A stretch of DNA of 11,343 nucleotides from DASPFV01 sp035620975 (GTDB taxonomy: Bacteria; Acidobacteriota; Vicinamibacteria; Vicinamibacterales; 2-12-FULL-66-21), in the NCBI GenBank assembly GCA_035620975.1, contig DASPFV010000191.1, positions 1-11,343 of the forward strand. Direction: 5' to 3'. The first letter of the stretch is position 1; each line of letters starts with the position of its first letter. Shown here one piece after another: positions 1-5,834 of the stretch. Position numbers and translations under genes: made by a program. The notes under the pieces were generated by a model. That model did not search any database, was not told where the DNA came from, and saw only the letters and a list, made by a program, of their open reading frames with translations.

Positions 1-2
1 AT

Positions 3-143
3 CTCGAAGCGAAGGTGGGTCCGCGCTGGATCGCGCTCGACGCGACGATGCCGCACCCGATGGGATGGGCGCCGCCGGCGGTCTGGAAACGCGTGTGTGA
101 CGTCGAAGAGGAGGGCTTGCGATGCTCGTCCAGGACGGCTTGA
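3..143 (+). CDS. Transglutaminase-like protein, C-terminal end (5' partial)
   Basis: This is an open frame from the window edge, 46 codons to a TGA. The visible start reads LEAKVGPRWIALDATMPHP. The W-x-A-L-D-A-T pattern after a short beta-strand is typical of the third catalytic motif of transglutaminase-like (papain-fold) domains, whose Asp follows a 'W..lD' turn; the Cys and His motifs would lie upstream, outside the window. Such domains act as cross-linking enzymes or as cysteine proteases. The frame overlaps the next gene by 22 bases, which suggests translational coupling and membership of the same operon. The family call rests on one motif, so it is moderate; that this is coding sequence is more likely than the exact activity. 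Confidence 0.55.
   Translation, partial: LEAKVGPRWIALDATMPHPMGWAPPAVWKRVCDVEEEGLRCSSRTA
109..115 (+). promoter_or_regulatory. Ribosome binding site for the Ala/Pro-rich protein gene
   Basis: AGGAGGG lies six bases before the ATG at 122, inside the end of the transglutaminase-like gene. It is a near-perfect Shine-Dalgarno and fixes the start of the downstream gene despite the overlap. Confidence 0.75.
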
Positions 144-706
144 CCGGTTATCTCCACGAAGTGCCCGACCCGCAGCTGTACGAGTACGACGAGGTCTACG
201 ACAACCTCGGCAGCCCCGTCGGATTGTTTCCGGCGATCGCGGCGGCGCTCCCCGCGCTGGCGCCCGCGCTCGGCAAGATTCTGCCCGGCGTCGCGAGGGC
301 GATCGCGCCGGCCGCATCGAACCTCATCAGGTCCGCGCTGCCGGCCGTGGCGGGCGCGGCGGCTGGGCCGGCTGCCGGATTCGTCCGCCAGGCGCTGCCC
401 GCCGTCGCTGGCGCCGCGGCCCCCCTCGCCGCGGGGCTCGTCGGCAGCCTCGCTGCACGCCCGGGATATCCGCCGCCGCCCATGGGTCCGCTACCCGTTC
501 CGGCCGGGTGGACACGGCCGCCCGCGCCGTACGCGGGACTGCGTCCACGGCGCGTCTACCTGCGCTGCGGACTGTGGCCGGGCGAGCCGGGACTCGTGCC
601 GATCTTCGCGGCAAACACGCCGCCACCTGCCGTGACTCCTGCGCCGGCCGTCGCCGTTACGACAGCCGCTCCGGCGCGGCGCGTCGTCCGGCGGCGCCGC
701 TGGTAG
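122..706 (+). CDS. Ala/Pro-rich low-complexity protein with Arg-rich C-terminus
   Basis: This 194-residue protein is not a family I can name. The N-terminus (residues 1-35) is acidic and Tyr-containing (QLYEYDEVYDN). Residues 36-112 are a hydrophobic Ala/Leu/Pro stretch containing the peptide ALPAVAGAAA twice (72-81 and 91-100). Residues 113-150 are Pro/Arg-rich, and the chain ends in a strongly basic RRVVRRRRW. The middle could form amphipathic helices that pack against a membrane or a shell, and the Arg tail could bind nucleic acid or an acidic partner such as the Tyr/Gly-rich protein two genes on; these are inferences. There is no Sec signal: the N-terminus is polar and acidic. The start is well set by AGGAGGG six bases upstream. 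A structural or coat component is the most likely role. Confidence 0.75.
   Translation: MLVQDGLTGYLHEVPDPQLYEYDEVYDNLGSPVGLFPAIAAALPALAPALGKILPGVARAIAPAASNLIRSALPAVAGAAAGPAAGFVRQALPAVAGAAAPLAAGLVGSLAARPGYPPPPMGPLPVPAGWTRPPAPYAGLRPRRVYLRCGLWPGEPGLVPIFAANTPPPAVTPAPAVAVTTAAPARRVVRRRRW
335..421 (+). repeat. Internal peptide repeat ALPAVAGAAA (two copies)
   Basis: Two copies, at 335-364 and 392-421, encode the identical decapeptide ALPAVAGAAA 57 bases apart. The copies differ at several third positions, so conservation is at the protein level. This is a local duplication inside the Ala-rich segment. Confidence 0.6.
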
Positions 707-712
707 GGCGAC

Positions 713-1024
713 GTGTGCAGGTGTCGACGCGACTCCATCGATCGCGCGCTGCAGACGGCCGCACGGCTGTTCGGTCGTGTGCACCGCTATCCGCCGTTCT
801 CGGTGCGGCGGTGCCGCAGCCCGCGGATCGTGCCGCCCGTGCTGGTCGATCTCGGCGAGCTGCGAGCGCTCATCTACCGCTCTGACAAGTGGCGGCGGGG
901 GCGGCCTCGAAGCTACATCCACTTTCTCGAGCGGCCGCCGCGGCTCACGTGCGACGTCCGCGGGCGGCAGCTCTACATCGTCGGCGGGCGGTATCGCGTC
1001 ACGCCGCGAGGCATTGAAGGATGA
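713..1024 (+). CDS. Small basic protein of unknown function
   Basis: This is a 103-residue ORF with a GTG start. The codon follows TAGGG, which overlaps the stop of the preceding gene, so the stop-proximal site probably serves as the ribosome binding site. The N-terminus is Arg/Cys-rich (CRCRR), followed by a helix-like part and a better-ordered C-terminus with alternating hydrophobic residues (SYIHFLERPPRLTCDVRG, then RQLYIVGGRYRV). The end looks like a compact beta-hairpin. There is no signal peptide or transmembrane segment. Its TGA overlaps the ATG of the next gene (ATGA at 1021-1024), a classic coupling arrangement. I do not recognise the family. A later in-frame start is possible, because the first 25 residues look less ordered than the rest. 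Confidence 0.65.
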   Translation: MCRCRRDSIDRALQTAARLFGRVHRYPPFSVRRCRSPRIVPPVLVDLGELRALIYRSDKWRRGRPRSYIHFLERPPRLTCDVRGRQLYIVGGRYRVTPRGIEG

Positions 1025-1701
1025 ATCGGTTCGACGAAGTGCTCATCGTCAATCCGGGTGAGCCGGATGGAGAAGGGGAGCGAGCGATGTACGGCTATTA
1101 CGCGGACGCACCGATGTACTACGGCTACGGCGGATACGTGGATCCGTACGCCGGCTACGCCGAGTATCCCGACGCGCTCGGGTACTACGGCTACGCCCAG
1201 TACCCGGATCCGGGCCTGTATGGGTACGGGCAGATCGATCCGGCGCTGTACGGCTACAACGAGGTGGATCCGGGCGACGGATACGGGCAGATCGATCCGG
1301 CCTTCTACGGCTACGGCGAGGCCATGCCGCCCGAGTACGTCGCGCCGGAGCTGGCCGAGTACGGCGTCTACGGCGAGGACCCCTACACCTACGGCGAGGT
1401 GGATCCGTACGGCTACGGCGAGCCCGAGATGGTCGGATGGGGACAGGCCGACACCATCACGATGGACGAAGACCCGTCGACGTATTACGCGGAGGCCGAC
1501 CCGGAGCTGGGCGCGTACATGCGCGAGATGCATCCGGCGCCGGGCAACGCCGTCTGCCCGATCGTCGGTAGCGTGATCGGGGACCCCGACGAGCTGGGCG
1601 CGTACGTCCCGCCGGCCCGCGTCGGGCCGACGTGCGGATCGTTTACGCCGCAGCCGGGTGCGCCGCCGCCGGTGCCCGATACGTTCAAGCCGCTCTGGTG
1701 A
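1021..1701 (+). CDS. Acidic Tyr/Gly-rich repeat protein
   Basis: This 226-residue protein has 32 tyrosines by my count, many Gly, Asp, Glu and Pro, and one lysine, near the C-terminus. Residues 23-140 are built from loose units such as YGYGQIDPALYGY, YGEVDPYGYGEP and YPDPGLYGYGQ; the C-terminal 80 residues are less repetitive, with two Cys. The composition resembles self-associating, disordered coat or adhesive proteins, where tyrosines stack or cross-link; that is inference, not a family match. The ATG at 1021 overlaps the previous stop. A second start at 1087 (MYGYYADAP) has an upstream GGGGAG and is possible. I prefer 1021 because the extension contains DEVLIVNP, which resembles the N-terminus of the next protein (YDALIVEP). 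It has no Sec signal, so it probably assembles in the cytoplasm or leaves by another route. Confidence 0.8.
   Translation: MNRFDEVLIVNPGEPDGEGERAMYGYYADAPMYYGYGGYVDPYAGYAEYPDALGYYGYAQYPDPGLYGYGQIDPALYGYNEVDPGDGYGQIDPAFYGYGEAMPPEYVAPELAEYGVYGEDPYTYGEVDPYGYGEPEMVGWGQADTITMDEDPSTYYAEADPELGAYMREMHPAPGNAVCPIVGSVIGDPDELGAYVPPARVGPTCGSFTPQPGAPPPVPDTFKPLW
1225..1314 (+). repeat. Direct repeat encoding YGQIDPA(L/F)YGY
   Basis: Two 33-base units (1225-1257 and 1282-1314) are nearly identical in DNA: both begin TACGGGCAGATCGATCCGG and end TACGGCTAC. This points to recent in-gene duplication, or slippage, in the Tyr/Gly-rich segment. The hexamer GGATCC recurs through the gene as part of (V/P)-D-P codons. 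Confidence 0.75.
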
Positions 1702-1733
1702 GAGTCGCGAGGCCTGACGACCGCTCGATGCGC

Positions 1734-1739
1734 AGGAGG
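1734..1739 (+). promoter_or_regulatory. Strong Shine-Dalgarno before the 292-residue structural gene
   Basis: A perfect AGGAGG lies five bases before the ATG at 1745. It is one of the strongest sites in the window and suggests high translation, as expected for a major structural protein. Confidence 0.8.
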
Positions 1740-1744
1740 ACAAC

Positions 1745-2623
1745 ATGGCCGTAGTTCAAGGCGTCAAGGAGCGCGTGCACATGCCGCTGTACGATGCGCT
1801 CATCGTGGAGCCGGAGCAACAGCTCCGCGAGGTCGAGAGTACGCCCACGCTCAAGTTCTTCGTCAACGTGCAGCAGAAGACGAAGCTCGAGACCAACCTT
1901 CAATCGGCGTCGCTGCTGCCTCACTACAACACCTTCGAGGCGCGGGCGATGCGCGTCGTGATCAGCGATCTCAATCCGCGCTTTCCGTACGAGACCGAGG
2001 GGCGCAACGGACGGGTTTTCATCTCGGCGGTGCCAGTCGAAGGCGGCGGGACCGGCGATCCCGACGAAGTGGACGTCGCCGTGGCCGCCGGCACGCTCGT
2101 CGACCTCTACACCGAGGCGTTCGAGAGCGACGACGGTGAAGCGAGGCGCGCCGTCGATGATCCCGAGATCTTCTATCCGGGCAACAACGCGCCGGGCGGA
2201 GGCGAGCTCGTTTTCGGCATCGACGCGCTCGACGAAGCGATCCTCAACGAACGCGCGTCGCCGCCCGGAGTGCAGCTCCGGTCGCTCAACGGCGACGGGA
2301 TGGCTGCGCTCATCAGCTTCCTGATCTTCAACACCGTGACCACGCTGTACGTCGGCGAGAAGATCATGATCCAGATGCCGACGTGGTTCTTCCCGTCGGG
2401 CACCGGAACCGTGACCCAGTCGAACCGGTTTGCGACCCACGGCGAGCCGTCGCCCCTCGCGACCTTCCGCTTCGCGGAGCCGATCTTCATCGATCGCAAC
2501 CAGAACTTCCGCGTCGAGATCGAGGTGCCCGAGCCGGACGTCCTCCGCGACCTGCAGCGGCTCTACGGTCCGCTCTTCATCTGGGTCGTTCTCGACGGTT
2601 ACCTGACGCGCGACGTGCAGTAG
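1745..2623 (+). CDS. Putative structural protein with beta-sandwich C-terminal half
   Basis: This is a 292-residue soluble protein without a signal peptide. The N-terminal part has beta-rich, ordered sequence (FFVNVQQKTKLETNLQSAS at 38-56, then ARAMRVVISDLNPRFP at 67-82). Residues 98-160 form an acidic, Gly-rich insert. Residues 185-212 are hydrophobic (ISFLIFNTVTTLYVGEKI) and may be buried strands rather than a membrane helix. The ending, FRFAEPIFIDRNQNFRVEIE followed by LFIWVVLDGYLTRD, has the same layout as the end of the repeat domains encoded downstream (FAQPIRFAPRTTIRVDV, then VFIALHGYKV). I infer a distant relationship and a capsid-, sheath- or coat-like role. The strong ribosome binding site and intact 880-base frame support an abundant product. 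No enzyme motif is visible, and I cannot assign it to a named capsid family. Confidence 0.8.
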   Translation: MAVVQGVKERVHMPLYDALIVEPEQQLREVESTPTLKFFVNVQQKTKLETNLQSASLLPHYNTFEARAMRVVISDLNPRFPYETEGRNGRVFISAVPVEGGGTGDPDEVDVAVAAGTLVDLYTEAFESDDGEARRAVDDPEIFYPGNNAPGGGELVFGIDALDEAILNERASPPGVQLRSLNGDGMAALISFLIFNTVTTLYVGEKIMIQMPTWFFPSGTGTVTQSNRFATHGEPSPLATFRFAEPIFIDRNQNFRVEIEVPEPDVLRDLQRLYGPLFIWVVLDGYLTRDVQ

Positions 2624-2657
2624 GCGCCACACGAGCGTCACGAGAACGCGAGGGACC

Positions 2658-4028
2658 ATGATCCGAAGCGCCGCATCACCGGACAGGACGCCGGCTGGAG
2701 CCTGGCCGGCGGCGCACGCCCCGGCGGAGCTCGTCACCGGCTACGACTACGCCGCCGTGTTCGAGCTGTCGGGGCGTCCGGGCGAAGTGCACCAGGACGT
2801 GATCACGGTCAGCCCGGACGCCATGTTCGTCGCGATGGCGATCAGCTACGGCCTCGACGAGCGCCGCGGCCGTCCACTCCCGCTGACCGTTCCCCAACCA
2901 CCCCCGCCGGTGACGCCGGGGACGTTCGTGCCGGCCGCCCATATCGAGCTCGGCCTGCTGCCTCCCGACGCGCTGATCACCGGCTTCCGCGTCGCGCCAG
3001 CCATGGAGCCGGTCGTGTTCACTGTGCCGGCGCCCGGCACGGTTGGCCCGGTGCCGCCGCTGACGTTCTCGAGCAACGCGCTGCCGCTCTCGTTCGCGCC
3101 GCGGCTGCTCGAGCGCGTCGTGCGGCCCGAGGACTTCTCGTTCTTCCTCAACATCGTCGACACCGCCAGCGGCCGCGAGCTGCAGGACGAGCCGATGCAC
3201 AGCCTGGCGTCGCTCGGGCGCAGCGACGGCAAGCGACCGTTCCGGCCGCTCGCGCGGCCCATGACCTTTCTGCCGCGCACGACCGTCCGCCTGCAGGTCA
3301 GCGAGCAGTCGCTGGTCCTCCCGGGGAGCACGCTGTTCATCGTCCTGCACGGCTATCGCATCTACACGACATCGGGATGTTCGGAGGCGTTCGTCCGATC
3401 GCTCTCGCCGTCCCAGCCCACCGTGACGGGCGAGTCGGCGGTTCCGTTCGACTACGTCGCCTCGCTCGAGTTGACGGGCCGCGCGGGCAATCTCGTCAGC
3501 GAAGAGATCGCCGTGCATACCGACAACCGGTTCGTCGCCACGGCCATCGGCTACGGGCTGGAGCCCGAACCGACGGACGTCCAGATTGGCCTGCCGGGCA
3601 GCAACCCCGTGAACCTGGATACGCTGGCGCTCCGCGCGTTTCCACCCGATGCGCTGCGGGACGGTATCCGTCTGCGGTCCGGCTTTGCGCGCTTTGCGTT
3701 CTCCACCGGTGGCGCGCTGGCTTCCGTTCCACGCGATCTCGCCGACAGGATGTTCGAACGGCTCAACCGTCCCGAGCAGGTCTCGTTTCTCTACTCGATC
3801 TTCGACGGCGGAACCGGGCGGGATCTGCAGAACCGGCCGATTCACAACGTGGCGGGACTCGGGGACGCCAGCGGCGATCGTCCGTTCAAGGCGCTCGTGA
3901 GGCCCATGCAGTTCCTCCCGCGGTCGACGATTCGCGTCACGGTCGAGGAACGCTTCGGACGTGGCCGGCTGTACTTCGTCCTGCAGGGCTACAAGGTCAC
4001 CGGTGCGCCGGCACGGGGGCTCCGATGA
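2658..4028 (+). CDS. Tandem beta-sandwich structural protein (two copies of one domain)
   Basis: This 456-residue protein consists of two homologous domains, residues about 29-236 and 263-448, joined by a Ser/Pro linker. Each begins with DY..xxELxGR, continues with a (M/R)FVA(M/T)AI(S/G)YGLE strand, a PDAL(I/R) segment, then (S/T)GR(E/D)LQ(D/N)xP(M/I)H, LG..(D/S)G.RPF..L.RPM.FLPR(T/S)T(V/I)R, and ends with (F/Y)(I/F)VL(H/Q)GY(R/K). The regular strand pattern suggests a beta-sandwich or jelly-roll. There is no signal peptide or catalytic motif. GAGGG before the ATG gives a reasonable ribosome binding site. The stop overlaps the start of the next gene, which carries a third copy of the domain. 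Most likely this is a structural subunit; the two-domain design recalls duplicated shell proteins, but no named family is claimed. Confidence 0.85.
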   Translation: MIRSAASPDRTPAGAWPAAHAPAELVTGYDYAAVFELSGRPGEVHQDVITVSPDAMFVAMAISYGLDERRGRPLPLTVPQPPPPVTPGTFVPAAHIELGLLPPDALITGFRVAPAMEPVVFTVPAPGTVGPVPPLTFSSNALPLSFAPRLLERVVRPEDFSFFLNIVDTASGRELQDEPMHSLASLGRSDGKRPFRPLARPMTFLPRTTVRLQVSEQSLVLPGSTLFIVLHGYRIYTTSGCSEAFVRSLSPSQPTVTGESAVPFDYVASLELTGRAGNLVSEEIAVHTDNRFVATAIGYGLEPEPTDVQIGLPGSNPVNLDTLALRAFPPDALRDGIRLRSGFARFAFSTGGALASVPRDLADRMFERLNRPEQVSFLYSIFDGGTGRDLQNRPIHNVAGLGDASGDRPFKALVRPMQFLPRSTIRVTVEERFGRGRLYFVLQGYKVTGAPARGLR

Positions 4029-4735
4029 TGCCGCCGCTCCAGCCGCGCGTCGCCGCCGAGTCCGGCACGCACCGGACGATCCCGTTCGATTACAGCCTCG
4101 ACTTCGAGCTGAGAGGCGTCCCCGAGCGGCTCGTCCGGAAGAGCGTCACCGTCAGCGTGGAATCGCCGTTCGTGGCGGTGTCGATCGGTTATGGCTTCGT
4201 GCCGGCGCTGGATCGCATCGAGTTCGGCCCCGCGCGGCCTCCCGGCGGGATCGTGGTTCCCCTCATTTCTTCGATCGACCCGCGCGAGGTGCTCGAGCCG
4301 GTGCTCTTCGGGTTCGCGCAGGCCCTGCAGCGGATCCCCCTCGACCGCAGGCCCGACGTTCGCGACGACGCGGCGCTCGAGGCGGGATTCCGGCTGAATC
4401 CCGACATCGCCGAATCGGTGCTGACGTCGCTGCAGTCGAAGAGCCCGGTGCCGACTGCGTTGACCGACCGGCTCTTCGAGGCGGTCTCGCCGGCCGCCGC
4501 CGACCAGCTGCAATTCCGCTACGCGATCGTCGACGAAGGCTCGGGCCGCGAATTCCAGAGCGAGCCAATCCTCAACACCGCCGGGCTCGGCATCGCGAAC
4601 GGCGACCGGCCGTTCCGGTACTTCGCCCAGCCGATCCGCTTCGCGCCGCGGACGACGATCCGTGTCGACGTGATAGAGGTCTCGCGCGCGCGTGGAACGG
4701 TGTTCATCGCGCTGCACGGATACAAGGTGCTGGGC
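2742..4735 (+). repeat. Threefold repeated protein domain spanning two genes
   Basis: Three copies of one domain of about 200 residues occur at 2742-3365, 3444-4001 and 4082-4735; the first two are in one gene and the third in the next. All share a terminal block with the order: GR(E/D)-(L/F)-Q, RPF, a (F/L)xPR(T/S)T(I/V)R strand, and a final GY(K/R) strand. The DNA copies are well diverged, so the duplications are old. Confidence 0.85.
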
Positions 4736-4792
4736 TCCGAGGGCACGCCGACGGGCCGGCTGCTGCGTTCGGCCCGGCGGCGGCGGGGATGA
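4025..4792 (+). CDS. Single-domain beta-sandwich structural protein
   Basis: This 255-residue protein has one copy (residues about 20-237) of the domain found twice in the preceding gene. Matching landmarks are FDYSLDFELRG, FVAVSIGYGF, GSGREFQSEPILNTAGLG, RPFRYFAQPIRFAPRTTIRV and VFIALHGYKVLG. It differs by an insert of about 60 residues (75-140) in the middle of the fold, and by a basic tail (RSARRRRG) that could contact nucleic acid or an acidic partner. The start is at the doubled ATGATG (4025 or 4028), overlapping the upstream stop, with a G-rich run just before; coupling fixes the stoichiometry of the two genes. There is no signal peptide. It probably forms hetero-oligomers with the two-domain protein; this is inference. 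Confidence 0.85.
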   Translation: MMPPLQPRVAAESGTHRTIPFDYSLDFELRGVPERLVRKSVTVSVESPFVAVSIGYGFVPALDRIEFGPARPPGGIVVPLISSIDPREVLEPVLFGFAQALQRIPLDRRPDVRDDAALEAGFRLNPDIAESVLTSLQSKSPVPTALTDRLFEAVSPAAADQLQFRYAIVDEGSGREFQSEPILNTAGLGIANGDRPFRYFAQPIRFAPRTTIRVDVIEVSRARGTVFIALHGYKVLGSEGTPTGRLLRSARRRRG

Positions 4793-4800
4793 GGAAGGAG
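4792..4800 (+). promoter_or_regulatory. Ribosome binding site deciding the start at 4803
   Basis: AGGAAGGAG directly follows (and shares one base with) the TGA of the preceding gene and sits just upstream of the ATG at 4803. It supports this start over an in-frame ATG at 4692, which would overlap the previous gene by 100 bases and add an unordered Arg/Cys-rich extension. Confidence 0.75.
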
Positions 4801-4802
4801 CC

Positions 4803-5300
4803 ATGACTCGCGCAGCCAGCGACGCCCTCGATTGTCCCGTGTGCGGGATCCCGCTCGACGCGGAGATCTTCGACGTCTCGAGGGTGGAAGCGCCGCCCGC
4901 GGTCGGTCAGACGCTCGTCCTCGCGCGCTTCGATCTGCCGGCGAGATACTGCGGAGTCCTGCAGCGCTTCCAGCAGTTCGTGGGGCTGGCGGACGGCCCG
5001 CAGCCGGGAGTTCGCACGCCCGGGCTCGAATGGTCGGTTCGGACCGACGGACGCCCCCTGGCGCCTTACACGGGGTTCGAGTTCGTGCTGAATGCCTGGG
5101 GCGGCGACGTCTTCGAGGTGAAGATCCGGCTCGACGAAGGCGCGCGCCTCGAGTTCGTCGTGCGAGGAGTGCCCCCTGGACCGGACCCGGCCGTGGAGTA
5201 CGTCGGGGGACGGCTCGCGGGCCGCTACTGGTACAACGTGCTCCACGGTGACGTGGATCGGGTGAAGAGCGCACCGTGGGGCGCCGTGCGCCGCGCGTAG
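4803..5300 (+). CDS. Small jelly-roll-like protein with CPVCG motif
   Basis: This is a 165-residue protein. Residues 11-15 are CPVCG, half of a typical zinc knuckle; a third cysteine is C50 (ARYCG) but no fourth is seen, so metal binding is uncertain. The remainder is beta-rich, with strands such as TLVLARFDLPARYCGVL, FEFVLNAWGG, VFEVKIRLDEGARLEFVVR and a terminal GGRLAGRYWYN. The alternating pattern suggests a single jelly-roll or similar sandwich. It lacks a signal peptide and active-site motifs. It follows the three-copy beta-sandwich genes by 10 bases and overlaps the downstream peptidase gene by 25 bases, so it belongs to the structural block. A minor shell, vertex or adaptor subunit is a reasonable guess only. 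Confidence 0.75.
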   Translation: MTRAASDALDCPVCGIPLDAEIFDVSRVEAPPAVGQTLVLARFDLPARYCGVLQRFQQFVGLADGPQPGVRTPGLEWSVRTDGRPLAPYTGFEFVLNAWGGDVFEVKIRLDEGARLEFVVRGVPPGPDPAVEYVGGRLAGRYWYNVLHGDVDRVKSAPWGAVRRA

Positions 5301-5809
5301 CGTCTGCGCGACGTCTCATACCGGTGCCGGACGGCGCGGCCTATCGCGTGTCTTCGCCGCCGTCGCATGCGCTGGTCACGCCCGCGCTGGCGTGCGAGCT
5401 GGGGCGGGTGCTCGATCGATTCGCGACCGACGCGGGGTTCTCGGCGCGGCTGCCGGTGCTCGTGGGTTTCGCCCCCGGCATCGTCGGCCATCACCGCGCC
5501 GGCCGGGCGGCGGACATCTACGACGTCGGCGGCGCCGCGCTCGATCGCTGGAAGGCACGGTGGGATGACGCCCGGAGGCGTGCCGCGCGAGCGCGCGGCG
5601 CGGCGCGTGCGGCGATCGTCACGTCGGAACGCCGGACGAATCTCGGATGGCGGCTGTATATGGCCTTGAAGACGTACGGACGCTGGTCTCAACCGTACGG
5701 GTATCCGATTCAGCTGTTCGGACCCTGGACGCGAAGCGAAGGCCCGTGGAAGCACATCAGCGACGGGCTGCTTCGAGCCCACCACGATCACATCCACGTC
5801 GCGAAGTGA
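5276..5809 (+). CDS. M15/Hedgehog-type peptidoglycan peptidase (endolysin-like)
   Basis: This 177-residue protein has the zinc-site pattern of LAS peptidases (VanY, D-alanyl-D-alanine carboxypeptidase and Hedgehog-type): HHRAGRAADIY at 72-82, giving His73 (or His72) and Asp80, and a C-terminal HHDHIHVAK at 169-177, giving the distal H-x-H pair. Members cleave peptide cross-links of peptidoglycan. The length suits a bare catalytic domain, with no wall-binding module. There is no Sec signal; the N-terminus is Arg-rich. Without export it would need lysis, a holin or a particle to reach the wall, as phage endolysins do. The start is uncertain: GTG at 5276 overlaps the upstream gene by 25 bases and has only a weak upstream AGAG; GTG at 5324 is an alternative that keeps the whole catalytic domain. 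Confidence 0.8.
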   Translation: MGRRAPRVASARRLIPVPDGAAYRVSSPPSHALVTPALACELGRVLDRFATDAGFSARLPVLVGFAPGIVGHHRAGRAADIYDVGGAALDRWKARWDDARRRAARARGAARAAIVTSERRTNLGWRLYMALKTYGRWSQPYGYPIQLFGPWTRSEGPWKHISDGLLRAHHDHIHVAK

Positions 5810-5834
5810 CACGCACAATCCAAGGTGGCTCCTC

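Noticed and set aside
97..885. A 262-codon + strand frame overlapping the first full gene
   Set aside because: It is very Arg/Ala-rich with no ordered segments. The alternative frame at 122 has a perfect Shine-Dalgarno and the Tyr/Ala-rich conserved-looking protein.
1138..1420. Recurring GGATCC hexamers as a regulatory or recombination site
   Set aside because: Each instance encodes (V/P)-D-P within the Tyr/Gly repeats, so the recurrence follows from the protein repeat.
1702..1744. Promoter in the longest intergenic gap
   Set aside because: The 43 bases hold a strong ribosome binding site but no recognisable -10/-35 pair; read-through from upstream is simpler.
2676..3845. A long minus-strand frame opposite the tandem-domain gene
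   Set aside because: The + strand frame encodes two clearly homologous domains; the opposite frame shows no repeat, motif or ribosome binding site.
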